The notes below the pieces were generated by a model, which was not told the origin of the DNA, searched no databases, and worked only from the letters and a program-made list of their open reading frames with translations. Shown here one piece after another: positions 1 through 7,135 of a stretch of DNA of 16,266 bases. Position 1 is the stretch's first letter. Each line of letters begins with the position of its first letter. A program made the translations under genes and the position numbers. The stretch is taken from positions 1-16,266 of the forward strand of contig JAEZGC010000169.1 of NCBI GenBank assembly GCA_023437345.1, given 5' to 3'. Source of the DNA: Actinomycetes bacterium. GTDB taxonomy: Bacteria; Actinomycetota; Actinomycetes; Propionibacteriales; Propionibacteriaceae.

Positions 1-277
1 CCTCATGGACTGCCGAGCCAGTCCGCCAGGCGCTCACCCGCACCCCGCGGCCCGCCAGCCGGGCGGCGGCGAACAGGGCGTCGCCGCCGTTGTTGCCGCT
101 GCCGGCCAGGACGAGGACGCGGGCGCCGTGCACCTGTCCGCGGAGCCGACGCAGTTCCCGGCGCAGCACGCTGGCCAGCGCTGCTGCGGCGCGCTGCATC
201 AAGGCGTCCTGGCCGATCCTTGCCATCACCTCGGCCTCCGCGGCCCGGACCGCCGCCACCGAATGCGCGTACCGCAT
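1..277 (-). CDS. nnrE: NAD(P)H-hydrate epimerase, N-terminal part (cut by window edge)
   Basis: Only the first 92 codons are in the window; the gene runs off the left edge. The product begins MRYAHSVAAVRAAEAEVMAR and carries the YjeF_N signature GSGNNGGD at about residues 59-66, the glycine/asparagine-rich loop that binds the nucleotide. Family knowledge: these enzymes interconvert R and S forms of hydrated NAD(P)H so that a dehydratase can repair them. In many bacteria the epimerase is fused to the ADP/ATP-dependent dehydratase (Nnr); whether that holds here cannot be seen. The ATG at 277-275 overlaps the TGA stop of acpS by one base (TGATG), so translation is probably coupled to acpS. It is the third gene of a glmS-acpS-nnr operon. 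Confidence 0.88.
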   Translation of the reverse strand, partial: MRYAHSVAAVRAAEAEVMARIGQDALMQRAAAALASVLRRELRRLRGQVHGARVLVLAGSGNNGGDALFAAARLAGRGVRVSAWRTGSAVHE

Positions 278-624
278 CAGGCCTCGCAGACGACCACGGC
301 CGCGGCGATCCCGGCGTCGTGGGTGATGGAGAGGTGGAGCCTGCCGATCCCGAGCTCGGCGACCCGGTCGGCGACGGTGCCGGTGAAGGAGAAGTACGGC
401 TTGCCGTCGGCGTCCTTGCGGACCTCGACGTCGGTCCAGACCAGGCCGGTCGGCGCGCCCAATGCCTTGGCGAGCGCCTCCTTCGCGGCGAACCGGCCGG
501 CCATCCGCTGCATGGAGGTGTCGCGCTCGGACTCGGTGAAGATCCTGGTGAGAAGTCCTTCGCGGGCGGCGGCCGCGGCGAAGCGCGACACCTGCGTGAC
601 GTCGATTCCCACTCCTATGATCAT
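277..624 (-). CDS. acpS: Holo-[acyl-carrier-protein] synthase
   Basis: This encodes 115 residues, the usual AcpS size. The enzyme transfers the 4'-phosphopantetheine arm of CoA to a serine of acyl carrier protein, which switches on fatty acid synthesis. The N-terminus MIIGVGIDVTQVSRF holds the family motif with Mg-binding Asp8. RFAAKEALAKALG at residues 44-56 holds the second metal ligand, Glu49. SITHDAG near the C-terminus is also typical. The ATG at 624 starts the conserved protein directly and lies only 3 bp after the glmS stop. The stop overlaps the next start by one base. CoA is both substrate here and end product of the pathway started by the neighbouring coaA, though the two genes are divergently transcribed. 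Confidence 0.96.
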   Translation of the reverse strand: MIIGVGIDVTQVSRFAAAAAREGLLTRIFTESERDTSMQRMAGRFAAKEALAKALGAPTGLVWTDVEVRKDADGKPYFSFTGTVADRVAELGIGRLHLSITHDAGIAAAVVVCEA

Positions 625-627
625 CCC

Positions 628-2472
628 CTACTCCACCGTCACCGACTTCGCGAGATTTCGCGGCTGGTCCACGTCATACCCCTTCAGGGTCGCCAGTTCG
701 CAGCCGAAGAACTGCAATGGGACGGTGGCCACGAGGGGCTGCAGCAGCGTCGACACCCTGGGCAGCCGGAAGAGCACGTCGGCGTAGGGCTGCACCTCGT
801 CGTCGCCCTCCTCGGCCAGCACGACGGTCAGCGCCCCGCGGGCCCTGACCTCCTGGATATTGGAGACCACCTTGTCGTGCAGCTGGTCGCGACCCTGCGG
901 CGGCACGACCACGAAGACCGGGACGCCGTCCTCGACCAGCGCGATCGGCCCGTGCTTCAGCTCCCCGGCCGGGAACCCCTCGGCGTGCAGGTAGGCGAGT
1001 TCCTTCAGCTTGAGGGCACCCTCCAGCGCCACCGGGTAGCCGACGTGGCGGCCCAGGAACAGCACGGACCGCTTGTCGACGAACTGCGCCGCCAGGTCCC
1101 TGATCGGGTCGAGCCCATCCAGCACCTGCTGGATCAGCTGCGGTGTGGTGGCCAGCTCGGCCATCCACCTGGCGATCTCGTCGCCGAACATGGTTCCCCT
1201 GACCTGCGCCAGGTACAGGCCGAGCAGGTAGCAGGCGGCGACCTGGGTGAGGAAGCCCTTGGTGGACGCGACCCCGATCTCCGGGCCCGCGTGGGTGTAG
1301 ATCACCGCGTCGGACTCGCGCGGGATCGTGGCCCCGTTGGTGTTGCAGATCGCGATCACCTTCGCGTGCTGCTCGCGGGCGTGCCGGATCGCCATCAGGG
1401 TGTCCGCGGTCTCCCCCGACTGGCTGATCGTGACGACAAGGGTCGAGCGGGTGATGATCGGGTCGCGGTTGCGGAACTCGGAGGCGATCTCGCCCTCGCT
1501 GGCGCCCCGCGTCCAGTGGTCGATGGCGTACTTGGCGACCAGCCCGGCGTAGTAGGCGCTGCCGCAGGCCACGATGATGATCTTGTCGACCGACCGCAGC
1601 TCCTGCTCGGCGATGTGGAGCTCGTCGAGCTTCAGCGCGCCGTCGACTGTGTAGCGACCCAGCAGGGTGTCGGCGACCGCCCTGGGCTGCTCGAAGATCT
1701 CCTTGCGCATGAACCAGTCGTAGCCGGACTTCTCCGCCGCAGAGAGGTCCCAGGTCACTTCGAAGGGACGCGACTCGGCCGGCGCCCCGGCCCAGTCGGT
1801 GATCTCCACCTTGTCCCGGGTGACGTCGACCACCTGGTCCTGGCCCAGCTCGATGGCGTGCCTGGTGAACTCGATGAACGCCGCCACGTCGGACGCGACG
1901 AAGTTCTCGCCCTCGCCGACCCCCACCACCAGCGGCGAGTTGCGGCGGGCGGCGACCAGCCGGTCCGGGTCGGTGACGTCGATCGCCACCAGGGTGAACG
2001 CGCCCTCAAGGCGGCGGCAGACCGTGCGCATCGCGTCAGCCAGGTCGGCGCCGGCGCTTACCTCGCGGCCCATCAGGTGGGCGGCGACCTCGGTGTCGGT
2101 CTCGGAGTTCAGGACGGTGCCGCCGGCCTCCAGCTCGGCACGCAGCACGGCGAAGTTCTCGATGATGCCGTTGTGGATCAGCGCCACCCGGCCGTCGGCC
2201 GAGACGTGCGGGTGGGCGTTGCCGTCGGTCGGCCCACCGTGCGTGGCCCACCTGGTGTGCCCGATGCCGATCCCGGTCTCGCCCAGCGGGTCGGCGGCCA
2301 GCGCGCCCGTCAGGTTGGAGATCTTGCCCGCCTTCTTGCGGACGTGGATGGTGCCGTCGGAGATCACCGCCACCCCTGCCGAGTCGTAGCCGCGGTACTC
2401 CATCCGCTTCAACCCCGACACGACAACGTCTCTGGCGACCCGTGGGCCGACGTATCCGATGATCCCGCACAT
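628..2472 (-). CDS. glmS: Glutamine-fructose-6-phosphate aminotransferase (isomerizing)
   Basis: This encodes 614 residues, close to the family's usual 600-620. It makes glucosamine-6-phosphate from fructose-6-phosphate and glutamine, the committed step towards UDP-GlcNAc. The start is set by MCGIIGYVG: the Cys after Met becomes the N-terminal nucleophile of the glutaminase domain. The reading frame extends 48 codons further upstream, but that part overlaps coaA and is not family-like. Visible motifs are YRGYDSAG, GHTRWATHG and NGIIEN in the glutaminase half. Two SIS sugar-isomerase domains follow, with ACGSAYYAG, ISQSGETADT and EGALKLKELAYLHAEGF. The tail LAKSVTVE is the conserved C-terminus that contributes to the synthase site. 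It is the first gene of the glmS-acpS-nnr operon. The ATG lies 7 nt after a TACAGT box with no clear Shine-Dalgarno sequence, so a leaderless mRNA is likely. Confidence 0.97.
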   Translation of the reverse strand: MCGIIGYVGPRVARDVVVSGLKRMEYRGYDSAGVAVISDGTIHVRKKAGKISNLTGALAADPLGETGIGIGHTRWATHGGPTDGNAHPHVSADGRVALIHNGIIENFAVLRAELEAGGTVLNSETDTEVAAHLMGREVSAGADLADAMRTVCRRLEGAFTLVAIDVTDPDRLVAARRNSPLVVGVGEGENFVASDVAAFIEFTRHAIELGQDQVVDVTRDKVEITDWAGAPAESRPFEVTWDLSAAEKSGYDWFMRKEIFEQPRAVADTLLGRYTVDGALKLDELHIAEQELRSVDKIIIVACGSAYYAGLVAKYAIDHWTRGASEGEIASEFRNRDPIITRSTLVVTISQSGETADTLMAIRHAREQHAKVIAICNTNGATIPRESDAVIYTHAGPEIGVASTKGFLTQVAACYLLGLYLAQVRGTMFGDEIARWMAELATTPQLIQQVLDGLDPIRDLAAQFVDKRSVLFLGRHVGYPVALEGALKLKELAYLHAEGFPAGELKHGPIALVEDGVPVFVVVPPQGRDQLHDKVVSNIQEVRARGALTVVLAEEGDDEVQPYADVLFRLPRVSTLLQPLVATVPLQFFGCELATLKGYDVDQPRNLAKSVTVE

Positions 2473-2479
2473 ATCCGTC

Positions 2480-2485
2480 ACTGTA
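2480..2485 (-). promoter_or_regulatory. Probable -10 box of a leaderless glmS promoter
   Basis: On the minus strand TACAGT fits the actinobacterial -10 pattern TANNNT and is followed by 7 nt and the glmS ATG. That spacing puts the transcription start at or next to the A of the start codon. A weak -35-like CCGACA lies 19 nt further upstream. The whole 39-bp gap to the divergent coaA start (2473-2511) must hold signals for both directions; I see no convincing -10 for coaA. Confidence 0.5.
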
Positions 2486-2511
2486 GCGGCCGGGCACGGC
2501 AGACTGTCGGC

Positions 2512-3486
2512 GTGCAGAACCCAGCGCCACAGGCCCCGGCCCCCGAGGACGACCCGTTCGGCCCCTACCTCACGCTGGACCGCCGGCACTGGGCGGCGCT
2601 CGCCGCGGCCCGCCACGACTTCCTCGAGGCCGAGACGCTCGCCCGGCTGCGCGGCATCGACGAGCCGACCGACGTCGACGAGGTCCGCGAGGTGTACCTG
2701 CCGCTGACCGAGCTAATCCAGCTCTACATGGACCGCACCGGCAGCCTGTTCCGTGACAGCCACGCGTTCCTGGGCCTGACCGGGGCGAGGACTCCGTTCG
2801 TGATCGGTGTGGCCGGCTCGGTGGCGGTCGGCAAGTCGACCACGTCGCGGCTGTTGCGGGAACTGCTCAGCCGCGGGCCGGGGGCGCCGAAGGTCGACCT
2901 GGTCACCACCGACGGCTTCCTGTACCCCAACGCCAGGCTCGAAGAGCTCGGGCTGATGGAGCGCAAGGGCTTCCCTGAGTCCTACGACCGCCGTCGGCTG
3001 GTCAGCTTCGTGATGGACGTCAAGTCGGGAGTCCCTGAGGTTGCCGCCCCGGTCTACTCCCATCTGGCTTACGACATAGTCCCCGGCGAGCAGGTGGTGG
3101 TGCGTCAGCCCGACATCCTGATCATCGAGGGACTCAACGTGCTGCAGCCGCCGCGGCGGCGCGCCAACGGCACCATGGGCCTGGCGGTCAGCGACTTCTT
3201 CGACTTCTCGGTGTACGTCGATTCCGCAGAGGACGACGTCCGCTCCTGGTACATCCACCGCTTCCTGCGGCTGCGGGAGACCGCGTTCCGCGATCCCAAG
3301 TCGTACTTCGTCAGGTTCTCCAGGCTCAGCGACGAGGAGGCCGTCGAACAGGCCGGCGCGATCTGGGACGCCATCAACGGCCCCAACCTGAAGATGAACA
3401 TCGAGCCGACCCGCGGCCGGGCCACCGCCATCCTTCGCAAGGCCCGCGACCACAAGGTCAGCTGGGTGCGGATCAGGCGGATCTAG
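2512..3486 (+). CDS. coaA: Type I pantothenate kinase
   Basis: This encodes 324 residues from a GTG start, close to the usual length of about 310-320. It phosphorylates pantothenate with ATP, the first and rate-setting step of CoA synthesis. The N-terminus contains PFGPYLTLDRRHWAAL, typical for the family. The Walker A loop is GSVAVGKST at residues 102-110. The segments TTDGFLYPN, RKGFPESYDRR and IIEGLNVLQ further match the CoaA/PanK-I P-loop kinase family. The GTG at 2512 follows the conserved-length rule; the frame remains open far upstream through glmS, but that extension is only antisense reading of glmS. No strong Shine-Dalgarno site is visible. The gene diverges from glmS over 39 bp, and its TAG shares one base with the next GTG. 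Confidence 0.96.
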   Translation: MQNPAPQAPAPEDDPFGPYLTLDRRHWAALAAARHDFLEAETLARLRGIDEPTDVDEVREVYLPLTELIQLYMDRTGSLFRDSHAFLGLTGARTPFVIGVAGSVAVGKSTTSRLLRELLSRGPGAPKVDLVTTDGFLYPNARLEELGLMERKGFPESYDRRRLVSFVMDVKSGVPEVAAPVYSHLAYDIVPGEQVVVRQPDILIIEGLNVLQPPRRRANGTMGLAVSDFFDFSVYVDSAEDDVRSWYIHRFLRLRETAFRDPKSYFVRFSRLSDEEAVEQAGAIWDAINGPNLKMNIEPTRGRATAILRKARDHKVSWVRIRRI

Positions 3487-3911
3487 TGGACGCCACGCCG
3501 CTCGGCCCCACCGACGCCGACGAGGTGGTCGACCTGTGGCACCGGACCGGCCTGACCCGTCCGTGGAACGACCCGCACGCCGACTTCGCCCGGGCGGTGG
3601 CCGGACCGGCCTCGGCGGTGCTCGGCCTGCGCGATGGCTCGGGGGCCCTGGTCGGGGCCGCGATGGTCGGCGAGGACGGCCACCGCGGCTGGGTGTACTA
3701 CCTCGCGGTGAGTCCCGCGGCCGGGCGAACCGGGCTGGGTCGGCAGCTGATGGATGCCTGCGAGCGGTGGCTGGCGGCCCGCGGCGTGCCCAAGATCCAG
3801 TTCATGGTGCGCTCCGACAACGCCGCAGTGCTGGGCTTCTACGAGCATCTCGGCTACCAGCGCCAGGACGTCGCGGTGCTCGGCCGACGGCTGGACGAGC
3901 AGCAGGCCTAG
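3486..3911 (+). CDS. ypeA: GNAT-family N-acetyltransferase, YpeA-like
   Basis: This encodes 141 residues. It is a GNAT acyl-CoA transferase: the acetyl-CoA loop is visible as YLAVSPAAGRTGLGRQLMDA, about residues 73-91. It resembles E. coli YpeA along its length by my recall: RPWNDPHADF near residue 25, DGHRG at 64-68, ARGVPKIQ at 98-105, and the end FYEHLGYQRQDVAVLGRRL. The substrate of this subfamily is not known to me. The GTG start shares one base with the coaA stop (TAGTG), so the gene is translationally coupled to pantothenate kinase. The stop lies on a CTAG that also serves as the stop of the gene on the other strand. YpeA membership is confident; function is not. Confidence 0.85.
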   Translation: MDATPLGPTDADEVVDLWHRTGLTRPWNDPHADFARAVAGPASAVLGLRDGSGALVGAAMVGEDGHRGWVYYLAVSPAAGRTGLGRQLMDACERWLAARGVPKIQFMVRSDNAAVLGFYEHLGYQRQDVAVLGRRLDEQQA

Positions 3912-5191
3912 CGGGCCCGCCGCACCGGACCGTCGCTGCAGGCCGCCGTCCCCACCGCCTCACCCGCCAGGCAGGCGCCGTCGACAAGGTCGCGGTCGCC
4001 GAGCGGCTCGGGCAGCTCGACCACGTACTCCACCACGTCGTTGCCCTGGCAGTCGTGCCCGCCCGGGCCGAGCGGCTCGACCCCGATGGTGATCACCACC
4101 TGCCCGTCGCCGGCCTCGACCACCGGCGGGAGGACGGTCCCGGTCACCCCGCCGGCGCACGCCAGCCGGGTGACGCCGACGGTGAGCGACGTGGACTCCG
4201 GGCCGACGGCGGGGTCGAGCAGCACCCAGGTGGCGGTCTCGCCCGGCGCCGCGGGCACCCCGGCATCAGGCTGCTCGTCGTCGGGTTCCTGACCCGCCGC
4301 GGTGGGCCCCGGTGCCGCGGTGGGTGCGGGGTCGCCGGGCGCCGGGTCCTGGCTGAACTGCAGGTCGATCTGGTCGCCGTCCACGCTGATCGCGTAGCTG
4401 TAGTAGCCGGGGTCCAGCGCGGTCTCCCCCATGAAGTCGATCGGCTGCCAGCGCCGCTGGGTGCCGTCCGCCGTCGCCAGGATCAGGGCATAGCGGTAGG
4501 CCAGCCCGACCGGGGCGTACCGGCTCGCCCCGCCCGGCGGGACGGTGCCGTACTCGACTACCTGGTTGTCCGGGAAGGTCACCTGCACGTCGGTGACCTC
4601 CACCTTGCCCGCGTTGCGGATCCTGACGTGCACGAGTTGGTCGGCGACCTGCTGCTGCAGGTCGGCGGGGATCCCACCCAGCAGGGCGGCGAACACTGCA
4701 CCTGACGGGTCGGCGAGCACCTCCGGCTGCCCGGCCGGGTCGACGATCACGGCCCCTGGCACCGCCCGCAGCTGCGGCCGCAGGTCGTAGGGCGGGGTGA
4801 CCACGAAGCCCCGGAAACCCAGCCCGGGGTCGGGCAGGTCGCTCACCTCGAGGCCGGTCGGCGCCAGTGTGTCCACAACGGCGTACACCTCGTCGGCCAG
4901 GGCCGCGTCCAGGGCGACAGAGGGGTTCTCCCGGCCGGAGTAGAGGTCGACCTCCACCGTCGTCGGCAGCGGCGCGGCGGGGGCTGCGGGCAGGCCGCGT
5001 CCCAGCGCCGCCCAGACCCCCACCCCTACCCCGGCCACGACGGCAAGGCTCGCCGCAATTGCCAGCCCGCCGAGCCAGCGGGAGCGGACAGGCCGTGCGC
5101 CCCTGACGCCCTCGGGGTCGATGCTGACCGGCACCGTGACGGTGTCGGCGCGCTTCAGGGCGTCGCGGAACGCCCGCTCCAGGTCATCCAT
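3908..5191 (-). CDS. Single-pass membrane protein, putative regulator of the adjacent ECF sigma factor
   Basis: This encodes 427 residues. A short cytoplasmic N-terminus (MDDLERAFRDALKRAD, about 38 residues) precedes one membrane helix at residues 40-63 and a large predicted external part. That part opens with VEVDLYSGRENPSVALD, continues through a region rich in beta-type sequence, has a Pro/Ala/Asp-rich linker around residues 290-325, and ends in a domain with four cysteines (in ACAGG, DCQGN, ACLAG, ACSDG) that could form disulfides. No HxxxCxxC zinc anti-sigma motif is present. It overlaps the sigma gene by 8 bp, the arrangement typical of sigma/anti-sigma pairs, and the N-terminal helix could hold the sigma factor. 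That role is inferred from position and topology. ATG 5191 is preferred over GTG 5200 because GGGAGG lies 8 nt before the ATG. Confidence 0.75.
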   Translation of the reverse strand: MDDLERAFRDALKRADTVTVPVSIDPEGVRGARPVRSRWLGGLAIAASLAVVAGVGVGVWAALGRGLPAAPAAPLPTTVEVDLYSGRENPSVALDAALADEVYAVVDTLAPTGLEVSDLPDPGLGFRGFVVTPPYDLRPQLRAVPGAVIVDPAGQPEVLADPSGAVFAALLGGIPADLQQQVADQLVHVRIRNAGKVEVTDVQVTFPDNQVVEYGTVPPGGASRYAPVGLAYRYALILATADGTQRRWQPIDFMGETALDPGYYSYAISVDGDQIDLQFSQDPAPGDPAPTAAPGPTAAGQEPDDEQPDAGVPAAPGETATWVLLDPAVGPESTSLTVGVTRLACAGGVTGTVLPPVVEAGDGQVVITIGVEPLGPGGHDCQGNDVVEYVVELPEPLGDRDLVDGACLAGEAVGTAACSDGPVRRAR

Positions 5192-5693
5192 CGAGTCCAC
5201 CTCCCTGCTGCAGCAGCGACCGCAGCGCAGCCATCGCCCGGTGGACGTGGGAGCGGGCGGTCGACTCGGTGCAGCCCAGCGCTTCGGCGATCTGGCCGAA
5301 GCTGTAGTCGTTGTAGAAGCGCAGCACCACCGCGGCGCGCTGGGTGGCGGGCAGTTCCCCGCACAGCTGCCAGGCCACCTGCGCGTCGGTCACCGCCTCC
5401 CCGGGGTCGGTTCCGGTCGGCGCCCCGGAGAGCACTGACGGATCGGGCACCGGGCTGGTGCGGCGCCGCCGAACCACGGCCAGGCAGGCGTTGACGACGC
5501 TGCGTGAGACGTACCCGTGGCGACGATCACCGGACGGCAATCCCGGCCAGCGCGGGTAGAGCGACACGAAGGCGTCCTGGACCGCGTCCCTGGCGTCCTC
5601 CCAGTTGCGGGTGACCAGCCAGGCCAGCCGCAGCAGGCCGTCGGAACGCGCGCGGACGTAGTCGTCGAACGACGGCTCGGTCCCCACGTCCAC
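5184..5693 (-). CDS. ECF RNA polymerase sigma factor, SigE family (actinobacterial type)
   Basis: This encodes 169 residues from GTG 5693. Region 2 starts at FDDYVRARSDGLLRLAWLVT and includes NWEDARDAVQDAFVSLYPRW, the core-binding and -10-reading part (about residues 9-75). A variable linker follows. Region 4 covers about residues 105-160, with LPATQRAAVVLRFYNDYSF and the helix-turn-helix IAEALGCTESTARSHVHRAM, which would read the -35 element. A GTG at 5723 would add 10 residues, but it abuts a TACTGT box and has no ribosome site; GGGAG lies 5 nt before 5693. It sits 70 bp after glmM on the same strand, so it may be partly co-transcribed with rplM-rpsI-glmM, and it overlaps its likely membrane regulator. 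The signal it answers to is unknown. Confidence 0.9.
   Translation of the reverse strand: MDVGTEPSFDDYVRARSDGLLRLAWLVTRNWEDARDAVQDAFVSLYPRWPGLPSGDRRHGYVSRSVVNACLAVVRRRRTSPVPDPSVLSGAPTGTDPGEAVTDAQVAWQLCGELPATQRAAVVLRFYNDYSFGQIAEALGCTESTARSHVHRAMAALRSLLQQGGGLDG
5200..5205 (-). promoter_or_regulatory. Ribosome binding site deciding the start of the sigma-regulator gene
   Basis: GGGAGG on the minus strand lies 8 nt before ATG 5191. It touches the alternative GTG at 5200, which is too close to use it. It sits inside the last codons of the sigma factor gene, which favours coupled translation. Confidence 0.6.
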
Positions 5694-5698
5694 GGCGA

Positions 5699-5703
5699 CT
5701 CCC
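5699..5703 (-). promoter_or_regulatory. Ribosome binding site deciding the sigma factor start
   Basis: GGGAG on the minus strand is 5 nt before GTG 5693. The alternative GTG at 5723 has no comparable site. Confidence 0.45.
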
Positions 5704-5723
5704 GTCCGGCTGCCTGCTGTCAC

Positions 5724-5729
5724 ACAGTA
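5724..5729 (-). promoter_or_regulatory. Possible -10 box upstream of the sigma factor gene
   Basis: TACTGT matches TANNNT. With a transcription start about 7 nt downstream it would give a short leader before GTG 5693 that still contains the GGGAG site. No clear -35 element was found, so the factor recognising it is unknown. Confidence 0.3.
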
Positions 5730-5763
5730 GAGAGTCTGCGGCGGCCGGTTTCGTTGCAGTCGG

Positions 5764-7119
5764 CTACAGGCTCAGGCGGGACCTGACGACGCCGGCCAGC
5801 CGCTCGGCGATCTCGGTCGCCTGTTCGGTGGTGGCGGCCTCCACCATCACGCGGACCAGCGGCTCGGTGCCCGAAGGGCGCAACAGCACCCGCCCGGCGT
5901 CGCCGAGCTCCTTCGCCGCCGCGGTCACCGCCGCGTTCACGTCCGGGTCGAGCCCGGCGCGCGCCTTGTTGACCCCGGGCACGTTGACCAGCACCTGGGG
6001 GAACCTGGCCATCACCGAGGCCAGGTCGGCCAGCGGACGCCCGGTGCGGGTCATCTGGGCAGCCAGGTGGAGCGCGGTCAGCACCCCGTCGCCGGTGGTG
6101 GCGAACTCGCTCATGATGACGTGGCCGGACTGCTCCCCGCCGAGGGCGAACCCGTTGGCGTTCATCGCCTCCAGGACGTACCGGTCGCCCACCTTGGTGG
6201 TGTCGACGGTGATGCCGTGCTGCTTCATCGCCTTGAAGAAGCCGAGGTTGCTCATCACGGTGGCCACCACCGTGTCGCTGTGGAGGGTGCGGGCCTGCTT
6301 CATCGCCAGCGCGAGGATGGCAAGGATCTGGTCGCCGTCGACCAGCGTGCCTGCGGCGTCCACCGCCAGGCACCGGTCCGCGTCGCCGTCCAGCGCGATC
6401 CCGAGGTCCGCCCGGTGGGCGACCACCGCGGCCTGCAGCGCCTCGGGGTGGGTGGAGCCGGCGTGGTCGTTGATGTTGAGCCCGTCCGGTTCGGCGTGCA
6501 GCAGCACCACCTCGGCGCCCTGCGCGGCGAAGGCCTCGGGGGCGGTGCGGAAGGCGGCGCCGTGCGCGGCATCGATCACCACCGTGAGGCCCTCAAGGGA
6601 GCCGTCGGCACCCAGGCTGGACACCAGGTGGGCCACGTAGGCCTCCCGCGCCCCCAGGTCGGGGCGCACCCGGCCGACGCCGGCCCCCACCGGCCGGTCC
6701 CAGGGCTGGCCGATCAGCGCCTCGATCTGGTCCTCGAGGTCGTCGTCGAGCTTGACCCCGCCCCGGGCGAAGAACTTGATCCCGTTGTCGGGGGCCGGGT
6801 TGTGGCTGGCGGACAGCATCACGCCCAGGTCGGCGTCCAGGTCGCCCATCAGGAAGGCCACGCCCGGGGTGGGGACGATGCCGAGCCGCACCACGTCCAC
6901 CCCGGAGGAGGCAAGTCCCGCGATCACGCTGGCCTCGAGGAACTCACCGGACGCGCGCGGGTCGCGGCCGACCAGGGCACGCGGGCGGCGTCCGGAACCG
7001 AAAGCCCCGGCCTCTGCGAGCACACGGGCGGCGGCGCTCGACACCTGCAACGCGATCTCGGGAGTGAGGTCTGCGTTCGCGGTGCCTCGCACCCCGTCGG
7101 TACCGAAGAGCCGGGGCAT
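5764..7119 (-). CDS. glmM: Phosphoglucosamine mutase
   Basis: This encodes 451 residues, the standard length. It converts glucosamine-6-phosphate, the GlmS product, to glucosamine-1-phosphate on the way to UDP-GlcNAc. The N-terminus MPRLFGTDGVRGTANADLTP is diagnostic. The phospho-serine loop SASHNP is at residues 103-108, with the active serine at 105. The Mg loop DGDADR is at 244-249, the sugar-binding loop GGEQSGH at 327-333, and the phosphate-binding loop RPSGTEP at 414-420. All catalytic elements are present. It lies 16 bp after the rpsI stop on the same strand, so it is probably part of an rplM-rpsI-glmM transcript. This order is common in actinobacteria and Gram-positives by my recall. 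The sigma factor gene follows after 70 bp. Confidence 0.97.
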   Translation of the reverse strand: MPRLFGTDGVRGTANADLTPEIALQVSSAAARVLAEAGAFGSGRRPRALVGRDPRASGEFLEASVIAGLASSGVDVVRLGIVPTPGVAFLMGDLDADLGVMLSASHNPAPDNGIKFFARGGVKLDDDLEDQIEALIGQPWDRPVGAGVGRVRPDLGAREAYVAHLVSSLGADGSLEGLTVVIDAAHGAAFRTAPEAFAAQGAEVVLLHAEPDGLNINDHAGSTHPEALQAAVVAHRADLGIALDGDADRCLAVDAAGTLVDGDQILAILALAMKQARTLHSDTVVATVMSNLGFFKAMKQHGITVDTTKVGDRYVLEAMNANGFALGGEQSGHVIMSEFATTGDGVLTALHLAAQMTRTGRPLADLASVMARFPQVLVNVPGVNKARAGLDPDVNAAVTAAAKELGDAGRVLLRPSGTEPLVRVMVEAATTEQATEIAERLAGVVRSRLSL

Positions 7120-7135
7120 CGGGCGCGTCAGCTGA

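Noticed and set aside
2473..2616. N-terminal extension of GlmS by 48 residues
   Set aside because: It would bury the catalytic Cys that must follow the initiator Met, and it overlaps the divergent coaA gene.
220..3486. A 1088-codon open frame on the plus strand
   Set aside because: Its last 324 codons are coaA. The rest runs antisense through acpS and glmS and has the His/Val/Gly/Asp-rich composition of a shadow frame in GC-rich DNA.
5694..5723. Upstream GTG start for the sigma factor
   Set aside because: It directly abuts TACTGT and has no ribosome site, while GTG 5693 has GGGAG at 5 nt. It remains possible.
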